A stretch of DNA of 64,000 nt from Paenibacillus marchantiophytorum (lineage in GTDB: Bacteria > Bacillota > Bacilli > Paenibacillales > NBRC-103111): contig NZ_BMHE01000005.1 in NCBI RefSeq assembly GCF_014640555.1, positions 124,001 through 188,000 on the forward strand, read 5' to 3'. Position 1 is the first letter of the stretch. Each line of letters opens with the position of its first letter. The position numbers and the translations under genes were made by a program. Positions 37,504-45,819 of the stretch are shown here, one piece after another. The notes under the pieces are model-generated. The model made no database searches. It was not told the origin of the DNA and saw only the letters and a list, made by a program, of their open reading frames with translations.

Positions 37504-38226
37504 TTAGCTTAGCAGCTTGCGAATTCTAGCAATATTATGACCACCGATCACTTTCGAAGCCATCAACTTGATATGTCCCTTCCATCTCGCTTTGCGCGGC
37601 AGCCAGCTTTTGTAGAAGTGATGCATCGCATACGTCTTGTCAGTTTTGAAGCTCTGACAGTTAATATAGTCATACGGCGAGAAATATGTTTGTGGATAAA
37701 AGGTGCCGAGACCTTTAATTTCCTGATATTTACCATTAGGAATGATGCCCATGCCGCCGATGATTTCGGTAATCATGGCGACATTCGTTAAGGAATTGAA
37801 TGTGCCGTCCGCGAGGAGGAAACTTTTGGTTTGATAGGAGTCCATAAAAGCTTGAATGAGCTTATTTTCCCTGGCTGCGCCGATCGTGCTCGTTGCAATG
37901 AAGTTTTCTTGTTCGAATCCCCAGAAGGAATCGTGATGAAGCAAATCGTTGAACGATTTGAATACTTCTACATCCGTATCTAAATAAATGCCGCCAAAAT
38001 GATATAAGGCAAATACCCGCGCATAATCGCTCACAAAGGCATATTTCCCCGCCTCATAGGCTTCTTTAACGTAGGGATTACAGGTATGATCAAAATTGTT
38101 CTCATTCCACTCGATGAAGCGATAGCCGGGCAAGTAACGATACCAGCTCGCTATACAGCGTTTAACAATTTCAGGCTTCTCCTGCTTGCCAAACCAACAA
38201 TAATGAATAATTTTGGGAATTCCCAT
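37504..38226 (-). CDS. GT32-type glycosyltransferase
   Basis: A 240-residue enzyme with the capsular polysaccharide/OCH1-like fold: IPKIIHYCWFGKQEKPE at the start and the DXD metal site in GGIYLDTDVEVFKSF. It is the first gene of the second polysaccharide operon. The ATG at 38226 has AAGGAG 8 bases upstream; a 12-residue longer frame lacks a site. The upstream region holds a sigma-A promoter with SinR-like operators. Donor sugar unknown. Confidence 0.9.
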   Translation of the reverse strand: MGIPKIIHYCWFGKQEKPEIVKRCIASWYRYLPGYRFIEWNENNFDHTCNPYVKEAYEAGKYAFVSDYARVFALYHFGGIYLDTDVEVFKSFNDLLHHDSFWGFEQENFIATSTIGAARENKLIQAFMDSYQTKSFLLADGTFNSLTNVAMITEIIGGMGIIPNGKYQEIKGLGTFYPQTYFSPYDYINCQSFKTDKTYAMHHFYKSWLPRKARWKGHIKLMASKVIGGHNIARIRKLLS

Positions 38227-38270
38227 CGCGCAATCTCCTTCTTTCGACGGCTCACGCCTCAAAAGCTAAT

Positions 38271-38328
38271 ATTCTTAATAAAGAACATCCATTCTCTCCA
38301 TAGTAGTTCTTTATAAAGAACTTGTCAA
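38271..38328 (-). promoter_or_regulatory. Promoter of the second polysaccharide operon with SinR-like operators
   Basis: Minus-strand TTGACA (38323-38328), 17 bases, TACTAT (38300-38305). The spacer holds GTTCTTTATAAAGAAC (38306-38321), a perfect 16-base palindrome. A second site, ATTCTTAATAAAGAAC, lies at 38271-38286 near the expected transcript start, and AGAGAAC at 38346-38352 upstream. The layout equals that of the eps promoter. Confidence 0.75.
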
Positions 38329-38393
38329 CGATCTGATACCACAATAGAGAACATTATTAGATAATTTTTCGTAAATCCGCCCAAATTGCCTAT

Positions 38394-40190
38394 TTAGGAA
38401 TGAATGGCCGTTATTTGGTTCCCTAATAAGTTCGAAAATAGTCCTCCACGTTCGTTTGCCAATTGTTCATAGTCGCCATTCTGAATGATGATGCCATTAT
38501 CTATCACGATGACTTGCTCAGCTTTGCGTATCGTGGATAGCCTGTGTGCGATCACGATGATTGTCAATTTCCCCTGCAGTCGCTCTAACGCTTGTTGGAT
38601 CTTGGTTTCGTTCTCGCGATCCAAGGCGCTGGTCGCCTCATCCAGAATTAGAATCGATGGCTTGCGCAGGATGGCTCGAGCCAGCACGATCCGCTGCCGT
38701 TCGCCACCGGATAACCGTACACCGCGATCTCCGATAACGGTATCAAGACCTTCCGGCAGTTTGCTTACAAACTCTGCGGATGCTGCAAAATCAAGGGCTT
38801 CCCAGAGCTGCGCTTCAGTCGCATTCGCATCGATCAACAATAAATTATCTCGGATGGTTCCATTGAACAAGAAAGGATCCTGCGGGACATAGCTAATCGA
38901 TTTTCGCAAGGATAACAAATTCTCACTGGTAAGCGGCACGCCATCTATCCACACTTGTCCTCGCTGCGGCTGAAGCAGCCCCATTAAGATATCAATGAAT
39001 GTGCTCTTGCCCGCGCCAGAGCGCCCAATAACAGCTGTCATTTGTTTTGATCGGATACGAACATTAATGTCACGAAGAGCAAACCGTTCTTCCTCGGCGT
39101 TGTATTGGAAGGAGACATCTCGACACTCCAGATGATGCTTGAGTTGAAGCGGTAAGACGGAGCGGGCTGCGTCTTTGATTTCTCTGGCCTCTCGGCATTC
39201 ATTTTGAAGCTCCATCATCGTTTTGAACGCCGGAACAGCTGCGGCAATTTGTTCCAAATTCGACTGTATACTAGCAAATCTTGGCCATAAGCGAGAGAAA
39301 ATAAGAACGACCAGAATCAATTGCTGCCCCTGCGTTTGAAAGAGCAGAACCGACACACAGATGAAGATGACGATGATGAGGGAGGAGGATAATTTGAAAT
39401 AGAGCTGTGAATTGGCACTTATCTTGGCCTGAGCCAAACGCTCCTGCGCAAATTTCTGACACCAGGTCATTAACCAGTAAATGCGTGATTCTTCTAACAT
39501 ATTGCTTTTAATATCTTTAACCCCGTTAAGATGATCGGTCATCCCGCCGATATAACTTCTTCCTAGCTCGGAGGTTTGCTGTCCCTGCAATTTGGATCTC
39601 TTAATGAAGATACGTGAGAAATAGGACACAGCCAGACCACAAGCGATTACAAACACAGTCATCATCGGCGATAGCCAGAAAGCTATGCCCACTTGAATCA
39701 ATGTAAACACGGTTGAAGCTGCAAATTGAAGAAACATATACGTCCCGCTGGTCACACGGCCCAGTTCATCAGTGAGAGAATTAATCAAATCTGATTTTCT
39801 TTTCTTGATGAAGAAATCCCAGTTTGCCTGCATGATCGCCGTGTACGTCTCTAATCTAACGTAATTAATAAAGCCCGTATGAATGCGAACATCGCGCAGT
39901 GTGAGGTTGCGTTGAATGAGACTCTGGGCGAAGACCAGGACCAGGTATGCCCCCATGATCAGCAGCAGCGCCCCCGATGTAGGAAGTCCATTCAACAGAT
40001 TCATGAAAGCTGGCGGCAAGCTTATTCCTGCGCTGCTGTTCAGGATACCACAAATGCTAAGCAGCGGAATGACTAGAAATAGCCCTAGCCCTTCCAGTAA
40101 ACTTATGAAGCTCATACCGAGCAAATTCATATAAAGAATCTTCCCTGCGTAAGCATGCAGTTGCTTCGTAAAATATAATAGATGCTCCAT
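38394..40190 (-). CDS. Lasso peptide ABC exporter
   Basis: A 598-residue half-transporter. About six membrane helices occupy residues 1-310; the ATPase domain follows with Walker A GRSGAGKSTFIDIL, signature LSGGERQRI, and Walker B ILILDEATSALD. No peptidase domain is present, as is usual for lasso exporters (the D protein). It exports the mature peptide and gives immunity. The ATG at 40190 follows AGGGAG and overlaps the stop of the nucleotidyltransferase gene (TAATG); the longer frame inside that gene is rejected. It is the last gene of the lasso operon. Confidence 0.92.
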   Translation of the reverse strand: MEHLLYFTKQLHAYAGKILYMNLLGMSFISLLEGLGLFLVIPLLSICGILNSSAGISLPPAFMNLLNGLPTSGALLLIMGAYLVLVFAQSLIQRNLTLRDVRIHTGFINYVRLETYTAIMQANWDFFIKKRKSDLINSLTDELGRVTSGTYMFLQFAASTVFTLIQVGIAFWLSPMMTVFVIACGLAVSYFSRIFIKRSKLQGQQTSELGRSYIGGMTDHLNGVKDIKSNMLEESRIYWLMTWCQKFAQERLAQAKISANSQLYFKLSSSLIIVIFICVSVLLFQTQGQQLILVVLIFSRLWPRFASIQSNLEQIAAAVPAFKTMMELQNECREAREIKDAARSVLPLQLKHHLECRDVSFQYNAEEERFALRDINVRIRSKQMTAVIGRSGAGKSTFIDILMGLLQPQRGQVWIDGVPLTSENLLSLRKSISYVPQDPFLFNGTIRDNLLLIDANATEAQLWEALDFAASAEFVSKLPEGLDTVIGDRGVRLSGGERQRIVLARAILRKPSILILDEATSALDRENETKIQQALERLQGKLTIIVIAHRLSTIRKAEQVIVIDNGIIIQNGDYEQLANERGGLFSNLLGNQITAIHS

Positions 40191-41389
40191 TATAATTCTC
40201 CCTGTGTAACAACATTCTTTCTGGTTTTTCTCCAAGCCCATAGAAGGGGACGCAGCGGGAAATAGAGGACGTGCAGCTTCGCGGGTAATTTCAACGTCTC
40301 CGCATCTTCTGGATATGGATACAGGAAACTTAGGATGAATAGCACCTTTTGCCAAGTTGTCATTAGGGCAAACAAATGACGTTTGTGGTAGCGGGAGACA
40401 TCGGCCGGAACGGGGGAGGTATGCAGATTGATCTTTTGCCGAATGTAGAAATAGGCATCATCTGCCAGGCGATCCGCTCGTTTAACCGAGGTTAATCGCT
40501 CCAGGTCTACCGTTAGCGGGGTATGCAGAACTTTCACAGCCAGTATCAGCGCTTGCGCTCCAATATGCTGCTGACGGTTCTTCTTTAGCAAGTCGTGGAG
40601 CTTACTAACATCCAACTTCTGCCTGGCTAACTGGTCGATATCAAGCAGCCAACGCAGTCGTGACCAACCATGACGAGCACCGTGAGCAGCCAGGAATAGA
40701 AATAAATCCTCGCTCCCCAAATAATAGATCGGATGGCTGACAATAGAGCTGATTCTTCTGCGTTCCCATAGTTCTTCGAAAGCTGGCTCCTTAGCAGGTC
40801 CAGGGCCTAGTCGCCAATGGATTTCAAGCTTTATGCCCTTCTGCACATGGTCATACGTGACGTGATGATGCCGCCATTTCCAATCATTCAGAATGGATTT
40901 ATATTCATCATCCTTCACGTAGCCTAGACAGCTCAGAAGTTCCTCGGTTCGCTGCACACTTTCCATAGGCACCAAGACGTCCAGATCACCGGAAGTGCGA
41001 AGGGAAATATCGCCATACAAATCACTCGCCAGAATGGGACCTTTCAACATAATCGTGCGAATGTCTGACTCAGCGAACACTTTGGCGATATTGGCCATCT
41101 CTGCACTTAAATGAAGCATCGCAAAGGTATTGTCCTGATAGTACATTTGCAGTTCTTTACTAACATGCGGCGGTATCCATGCTATTTCTGTTTGCTTTAA
41201 CTTGGCATACAGATTAGGATAAACCCGATGATGTCTGGCTAACTGCAGGAATTCATCCCAATTCAACTCATTTGGACAGTCTCTATAAGCAGACAGGTCA
41301 TTCTTGCCTATCTTCATTTTCAAAATGGAAAGTAGCATATTTAATTCTTGGGAGAAGAGCGTCGAATCCGAATGGGAATGGGTAGTCAT
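40190..41389 (-). CDS. Nucleotidyltransferase-family protein of the lasso cluster
   Basis: A 399-residue protein of the PF14907-type nucleotidyltransferases. The catalytic motif GDLDVLVPME is near residue 125, preceded by RTIMLKGPILASDLYGD. Relatives are found in many Paenibacillus and Bacillus lasso clusters, where a role in tailoring has been suggested; the substrate here is unknown. The ATG at 41389 has AAGGAG six bases upstream; the ATG five codons earlier has none. It lies between the B2 protease and the exporter. Confidence 0.85.
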   Translation of the reverse strand: MTTHSHSDSTLFSQELNMLLSILKMKIGKNDLSAYRDCPNELNWDEFLQLARHHRVYPNLYAKLKQTEIAWIPPHVSKELQMYYQDNTFAMLHLSAEMANIAKVFAESDIRTIMLKGPILASDLYGDISLRTSGDLDVLVPMESVQRTEELLSCLGYVKDDEYKSILNDWKWRHHHVTYDHVQKGIKLEIHWRLGPGPAKEPAFEELWERRRISSIVSHPIYYLGSEDLFLFLAAHGARHGWSRLRWLLDIDQLARQKLDVSKLHDLLKKNRQQHIGAQALILAVKVLHTPLTVDLERLTSVKRADRLADDAYFYIRQKINLHTSPVPADVSRYHKRHLFALMTTWQKVLFILSFLYPYPEDAETLKLPAKLHVLYFPLRPLLWAWRKTRKNVVTQGEL

Positions 41390-41407
41390 CTTAATCTCCT
41401 TCATCCT

Positions 41408-41863
41408 CTATTGACCTGCATATTTAGCGAATTTACCAATCACGACGAACCGTTCCATGCCTTCGGCTCCCGTAATATAGTAAGGACCGCTGCGCAGCCA
41501 AGCATGAGCTATCATTTTGCCCGATTCATCGCGGGCCGTTCCCAGATATAACGTGCTGTCGATGTGACGCTTTTCCAACATGCGCGAAGCGGCAATCGCT
41601 TTGACCAAGCATTTACTCTCCCAGATCGTATGTTGACTTATCAAGTGAATAGCATCTTGCACGCTTATTAACTCTGTGCGATGCTTCTCAAATCTATCAT
41701 TCGATGTTTCTTCCATTCGAACTCCAAGCTTGGGAGCCACCTTCGAGAAGGGAATTGCCACTTGGATGCGCGCCCAACCCAGATAACAGGCAGCCTCTGC
41801 ATACAGGCCAAGGGTTCTAAAATTTAATGAAAACAGAATATTGATTTTCCTAAAGATGCCCAT
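41408..41863 (-). CDS. Lasso peptide B2 leader peptidase
   Basis: A 151-residue transglutaminase-like cysteine protease that cuts the leader from the precursor. The catalytic Cys is in WESKCLVKAIAASRMLE and the His in AHAWLRSG; an Asp near KRHIDSTLYLG or later completes the set. It is a stand-alone B2 protein that works with the separate B1 (PqqD-like) protein, as usual in Firmicutes. It overlaps the B1 gene by 14 bases. Confidence 0.9.
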   Translation of the reverse strand: MGIFRKINILFSLNFRTLGLYAEAACYLGWARIQVAIPFSKVAPKLGVRMEETSNDRFEKHRTELISVQDAIHLISQHTIWESKCLVKAIAASRMLEKRHIDSTLYLGTARDESGKMIAHAWLRSGPYYITGAEGMERFVVIGKFAKYAGQ

Positions 41864-42164
41864 GATCTTCTCCGAATTCGATCAATCCTTCTTTGGATAA
41901 CCGCTCAATAAAGGTGATAACCTCCTGCTCGCACTCCTGTTGCTCAACATCGTATTCCGCCATCAGCAAGCTAATAATCTGTGCAACCTCGGATGGTTCC
42001 GCTAATAATTCCCAGATTCTCCCGCCGATCTCACCCAAGTTATAATATTTCCCATTGTGAATGCTCAGCATCACCTTCTCGCCGCCCATATCACTAACAA
42101 TATTCCCTTGACTTTGAACAAAAACATTTTTCTGCGAAACTGAAACGACGTCATTCTTCATCAT
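41850..42164 (-). CDS. Lasso peptide B1, PqqD-like leader-binding protein
   Basis: A 104-residue RiPP recognition element of the PqqD family. The winged-helix pattern is seen in VMLSIHNGKYYNLGEIGGRIWELL and VITFIERLSKEGLI. It binds the leader peptide and presents it to B2 and the cyclase. AAGGAGG lies 7 bases before the first ATG. It is tightly coupled to the kinase gene upstream and to B2 downstream. A second, different PqqD-like gene lies at 45550. Confidence 0.9.
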   Translation of the reverse strand: MMKNDVVSVSQKNVFVQSQGNIVSDMGGEKVMLSIHNGKYYNLGEIGGRIWELLAEPSEVAQIISLLMAEYDVEQQECEQEVITFIERLSKEGLIEFGEDHGHL

Positions 42165-42166
42165 CG

Positions 42167-43102
42167 CTATACCTCCTTGTTAATGGCTTGCAGAATGGTT
42201 GATACCAGCAGTGGAGCGGTAAAACCGTTGGTTGGTCTGAGTAAGCGATACATCTGGATGTGCTTCACCAAGTTTACAGAGGTTTGAAAGTGCCAATCCG
42301 TTAACCCCAATTGCGGGATAAAAAAGTTCCGAAACGTATGTTCAAATAGGATTTGAAATCGTTCCAGGCGTTCAATGGGGCGAATCTGGCTTTCATCCTG
42401 GTCGGACTTCACCAATTCGATAATTCCAGCGAGCGGCAGCATTCCAGCGAAATAGTGCGAATCTACGGGAACGTTATACTTGGTCTCTCTCCCAAAAATA
42501 GCCCGATATTCCCCAGCATCCATGCCAAAATTCGTTAAACTCTCTTGCCACAGTTTCTGCTGCGGGTAGGAGGAAGTGACATAAGGAATATTCATTTCAC
42601 CTGAACATGCAACGGCGATCACATCATCGGTAAGCAGCTGAAACCCTTGCTGCATAAAAGCTGAAGCCAGCGTAGACTTCCCAGCCCCTGACTGACCTAC
42701 AATGGCATAGGCTTTTCCATCAACTGCAACAACGCTGCCATGCAACGGAAGCACTCTTCGCTGCATCAGAATGGCGCCCATACAAGTTCCCAAGATATAC
42801 AAACGCAATTTACTCGCTTCCACGTCTTTCATCGGGGTAACTGCGATACGTTTGCCTGCCTGGGCAACAAATACGGCAACACCAGGGACATAGAACATGA
42901 CCGAATCATTCGCAATGAGATAGGTATTGGGTTTCTCATATACGTCCGCATACATCCCATTTCTATCTTCATCTTCTACAATAATGTCCATATCATAAGC
43001 AGGTACATCCTGATTCAGTTGTTTTAATTCCGGAAAATCCAGCTCACTGGATATGGTAAGTCCAAACGCCAGATAACACGTATGCTGCTTCGTTCCCAAC
43101 AT
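42167..43102 (-). CDS. HPr-kinase-like lasso peptide kinase
   Basis: A 311-residue protein with a P-loop (AIVGQSGAGKSTLASAF) near the middle, like the HPr kinase fold. In the paeninodin cluster of Paenibacillus such a kinase phosphorylates the C-terminal Ser of the precursor. The precursor here also ends in Ser, which fits. The ATG at 43102 has GGTGG 9 bases upstream; the TTG one codon before is less likely. It follows the precursor gene after a hairpin. Confidence 0.88.
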   Translation of the reverse strand: MLGTKQHTCYLAFGLTISSELDFPELKQLNQDVPAYDMDIIVEDEDRNGMYADVYEKPNTYLIANDSVMFYVPGVAVFVAQAGKRIAVTPMKDVEASKLRLYILGTCMGAILMQRRVLPLHGSVVAVDGKAYAIVGQSGAGKSTLASAFMQQGFQLLTDDVIAVACSGEMNIPYVTSSYPQQKLWQESLTNFGMDAGEYRAIFGRETKYNVPVDSHYFAGMLPLAGIIELVKSDQDESQIRPIERLERFQILFEHTFRNFFIPQLGLTDWHFQTSVNLVKHIQMYRLLRPTNGFTAPLLVSTILQAINKEV

Positions 43103-43131
43103 CAATTCACGCCACCATTTCCCTAATTATG

Positions 43132-43171
43132 GTAAAGGCCCTTATACGACTTGCTGTATAAGGACCTTTAC
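43132..43171 (-). promoter_or_regulatory. Hairpin between lasso precursor and kinase genes
   Basis: Arms 43132-43147 and 43156-43171 form a 16-base stem with one mismatch and an 8-base loop. No T-run follows on the minus strand. Such a hairpin can stabilise the short precursor mRNA or stop part of transcription, giving more precursor than enzyme. Confidence 0.7.
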
Positions 43172-43248
43172 GTATTAACTCCAAAATACCAGCTGCCTAC
43201 ATGGTTTCGTATGTACTGAAATCCAAGCAGATCGAGTTTCATTTCCTA

Positions 43249-43383
43249 TTAGCTATAAGTTAATTGATCACGCGGAGTACCTGATGGGTAAGCAAAGTCA
43301 AGATGGTTTCCGTTGTTAGGATCAGCCATTGTCATGCTTACTTCAAGAACCTCAAGCGCTGGTTTTTTCCATTCTTTTTTCAT
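43249..43383 (-). CDS. Lasso peptide precursor, paeninodin-like
   Basis: A 44-residue precursor. The leader MKKEWKKPALEVLEVSMTM has the Firmicute pattern: aromatic at 5, Pro at 8, Leu at 10 and Thr at -2. The predicted core is 25 residues: ADPNNGNHLD, then FAYPSGTPRDQLTYS. It ends in Ser, the residue phosphorylated in paeninodin. If cleavage follows Met(-1), the acidic residues are Asp2 and Asp10, so none sits at 7, 8 or 9, where known lasso rings close. Cleavage one residue later would put Asp at position 9. AGGAGGTG lies 5 bases before the ATG. The gene starts 14 bases after the cyclase gene. Confidence 0.9.
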   Translation of the reverse strand: MKKEWKKPALEVLEVSMTMADPNNGNHLDFAYPSGTPRDQLTYS

Positions 43384-43397
43384 ATCTTCACCTCCTC

Positions 43398-45338
43398 TCA
43401 AGCGAATTTTTTCATGTACCTATACACAATTAAGCTGCGCATTAATAATCTGTACTCTGAATCCGTAGCCAGCTCAGGTCGAACTCCAGCCTTGACTTTG
43501 AGCAATGCGGACTTGATCTTCGCACCGTCCATAAATCGGAGCACGTTCGAATCTGTGCTTAGCTGCTGTGCTTCATCGAGGAAAGAATCCCAATGCGGCA
43601 CCATGCGATGAACCCAATCAGCTCCCTGCACGCCGCGAATCCGTTGATTCAACCGAATCGTATCAGGCAGTAGTTTCTCCGTTGATCTTCGAATCAGAGC
43701 GCGATCCAGGCCATTCTGAACATACTGATCTTCAGGCACGGATAAGCAGTAACGAATGACGCGGATATCATTGGTTGGGTCACGCTGCCACAGCGAATGA
43801 CGCAAGGATAATTTGGTAGTCAGTGTATTCGTGGCATTCCAGTGAAAAAGATCTTGGAAATGACGACGCCTTTGTTCATAAATATTGGAAGTTGAGAACC
43901 AGCCTGACCGGTCTATGCCATAGCCGCTTAGTTTATTAAACACTTGGCTCCTATTGGCGAATTCCTGATTAATCAAAATCGGAAATGGGTTGAAAGCACC
44001 CTTTTCAAGCAGACGATCCAGGAACGGAAAGGCCACCCTTGCGACAATTGGAAGGCTGCGCAGTCGAGCTCCGCTAGTATGAATACTATACTGATGGAGT
44101 TCTTGCAAGAGCCGCACCCAGCGTAATTTCTTCATTAAAGTTGCATAATGATCATACGCGGATCCCCATGAAATGCTTAAATTCCCTCTGGCTCCACTTA
44201 GGAGAACGGCAACATCTTGCTCCTGAGCCTTCTCAAACATGCCCCGCATCCAGAATGAGTTCTCAAAAAACTTGTAGGGCATTTCCATTGTTTCTAACAG
44301 AGAGTCAATATCTGAGTAAGAATTCTTTCCTTTAAAATCCAGATAATGATCATCGATTCCGCCTACATGCTTCACCGTCATTTGAATAAAGGGGCTTTCG
44401 TCAGCCATCAGCTGATTGGCTGTATAATCTCTAAAATCACTTGAGGGAACGTAGCTGAATGTCTGCAGCCGTTTGTTCTCTTTACTTAGCGATTTAACAG
44501 CGAAACTGACAACGGAACCCGAATCCAGACCCCCGCTTAGATGTGCCCCAACACCACGATACGTACGCAGCCGAGCATCCACGGATTGCTGGAATACTTC
44601 TTGAAAAGCCTCGACGTATTCTTCATTGGATTTCAGTTTCAACGGCTCACTAGCTTCAATCGTGCAGTATCTTTGCAAGGTAATATGCTCACGCGTTACT
44701 GTAATGCTATGTGAGGGAGGTATTTGTGCGATATTCTCGTACGGTGTGATGGAACCGTCTACCCCGTCGATTGGCGCCGATATGGCCAGATATTCCGCCA
44801 ACCATTGTTCGTTCAGCTTCTTCTGAATATAAGGCAGCGTCAAAAGCGGTTCAATAATCGTACAGAAAGCAAACCGTTCACGATGGTGGAGGTAATACAG
44901 GGTACGACTTCCGGAAAAATCTCTGGCACCGAAGAGCTTCTGATTTCTTTCGTCCCAGATCATAAAAGCGAAATCACCGACCAAATACTTAGGTGCGTCC
45001 GTTTTCCATCTCTGATACGAAAGTAAGATAAGTTCACTATCGGACATCTGATTCCGGCGCCCCGGCTCTACCTGTAAAAGCTGAAACAATTCATCTCGAT
45101 TATCTATGATCGCATCGGCTGTAATGACTAATTCCCTTTGCGAGTCCCGGTATGGCAAGCGTTCATGGACAGACTCAGGTGTAATCCACTGTGCATGACA
45201 CCCAAGAAAAATATGATCGTTATACCAGGTTCGGATATCGTTCGATGGATATTTCGCTAGTCCTTGCATTAAGGTTTGGCCATGCTCGGCGCTAACTGGC
45301 TCTTGATTACAGTGAAAGATCCCGGTAATGGCACTCAT
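43398..45338 (-). CDS. Lasso peptide cyclase (asparagine synthetase-like, C protein)
   Basis: A 646-residue ATP-dependent enzyme that activates the side-chain acid of the core and closes the macrolactam ring. Residues 1-200 resemble the glutaminase half of AsnB, but begin MSAITGIFHC without the catalytic Cys2, as usual for lasso cyclases. The ATP site follows: GVGAHLSGGLDSGSVVSFAV. The ATG at 45338 has GGAGG 6 bases upstream; the 15-residue longer frame overlaps an operator and is rejected. It is the first gene of the lasso operon, upstream of the precursor gene, whereas the precursor usually comes first. Confidence 0.93.
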   Translation of the reverse strand: MSAITGIFHCNQEPVSAEHGQTLMQGLAKYPSNDIRTWYNDHIFLGCHAQWITPESVHERLPYRDSQRELVITADAIIDNRDELFQLLQVEPGRRNQMSDSELILLSYQRWKTDAPKYLVGDFAFMIWDERNQKLFGARDFSGSRTLYYLHHRERFAFCTIIEPLLTLPYIQKKLNEQWLAEYLAISAPIDGVDGSITPYENIAQIPPSHSITVTREHITLQRYCTIEASEPLKLKSNEEYVEAFQEVFQQSVDARLRTYRGVGAHLSGGLDSGSVVSFAVKSLSKENKRLQTFSYVPSSDFRDYTANQLMADESPFIQMTVKHVGGIDDHYLDFKGKNSYSDIDSLLETMEMPYKFFENSFWMRGMFEKAQEQDVAVLLSGARGNLSISWGSAYDHYATLMKKLRWVRLLQELHQYSIHTSGARLRSLPIVARVAFPFLDRLLEKGAFNPFPILINQEFANRSQVFNKLSGYGIDRSGWFSTSNIYEQRRRHFQDLFHWNATNTLTTKLSLRHSLWQRDPTNDIRVIRYCLSVPEDQYVQNGLDRALIRRSTEKLLPDTIRLNQRIRGVQGADWVHRMVPHWDSFLDEAQQLSTDSNVLRFMDGAKIKSALLKVKAGVRPELATDSEYRLLMRSLIVYRYMKKFA

Positions 45339-45375
45339 GATTTTCCTCCAAAACGATCTGCTAGAAAACGTTGTT

Positions 45376-45520
45376 GTTCTCATTAAAGAACATTAAAGCC
45401 TAGTTTTCCATTTATATTTCTTTTTATAATCTTATTACACGAAATTCATTCTAAATTCTATCTGTTTTTGTTCTTTATGGAGAACAATCTTAGAATACCA
45501 TCTATGTTCTTCACTGTCAA
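45376..45520 (-). promoter_or_regulatory. Lasso operon promoter with SinR-like operators
   Basis: Minus-strand TTGACA (45515-45520), 17 bases, TATTCT (45492-45497). GTTCTTTATGGAGAAC (45470-45485) lies at the expected transcript start, and GTTCTCATTAAAGAAC (45376-45391) lies before the ribosome site of the cyclase gene. A half site GTTCTTC (45506-45512) is in the spacer. The sites match those at both polysaccharide promoters. Confidence 0.68.
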
Positions 45521-45549
45521 CAATTTCTTGGATGTTTTTTTAAAAGTCC

Positions 45550-45819
45550 TTAACTAGCCTGCTGCACAAGTCCACGCCGAATCAGATCATGCAAAAAGGA
45601 TGCAATATCCTCTTCGACCGACTCATCCACGAAATCGTATTTCTGACGCACCGCCTCGCTAATTGAGTCGACCGTCTGAACTTCCCCCAGCAATGACCAG
45701 CAGAATCCCCCCACGCTATTTAACTTCGTTAAGGTATATTCATCCGTATTTAAGATAATCCATTCCATGTCCAGCTGAATGGTCTCATAGTTATTCATAC
45801 GCAGATACTGGCCTATCAT
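45550..45819 (-). CDS. Second PqqD-like protein
   Basis: An 89-residue PqqD-family protein: MEWIILNTDEYTLTKLNSVG, then FCWSLLGEVQTVDSISEAV and IASFLHDLIRRGLV. This is the fold that binds leader peptides in RiPP pathways. It differs clearly from the lasso B1 protein. It is translationally coupled (ATGA overlap) to a 62-residue peptide gene and is the last gene of the EpsA/EpsB operon. It could bind that peptide, help the lasso system, or act in polymer export. No modifying enzyme lies in its own operon. Confidence 0.82.
   Translation of the reverse strand: MIGQYLRMNNYETIQLDMEWIILNTDEYTLTKLNSVGGFCWSLLGEVQTVDSISEAVRQKYDFVDESVEEDIASFLHDLIRRGLVQQAS

Noticed and set aside
43105..43248. Second lasso precursor downstream of the first
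   Set aside because: I looked for another short frame with a W/Y-x-x-P-x-L leader here and found only the hairpin.
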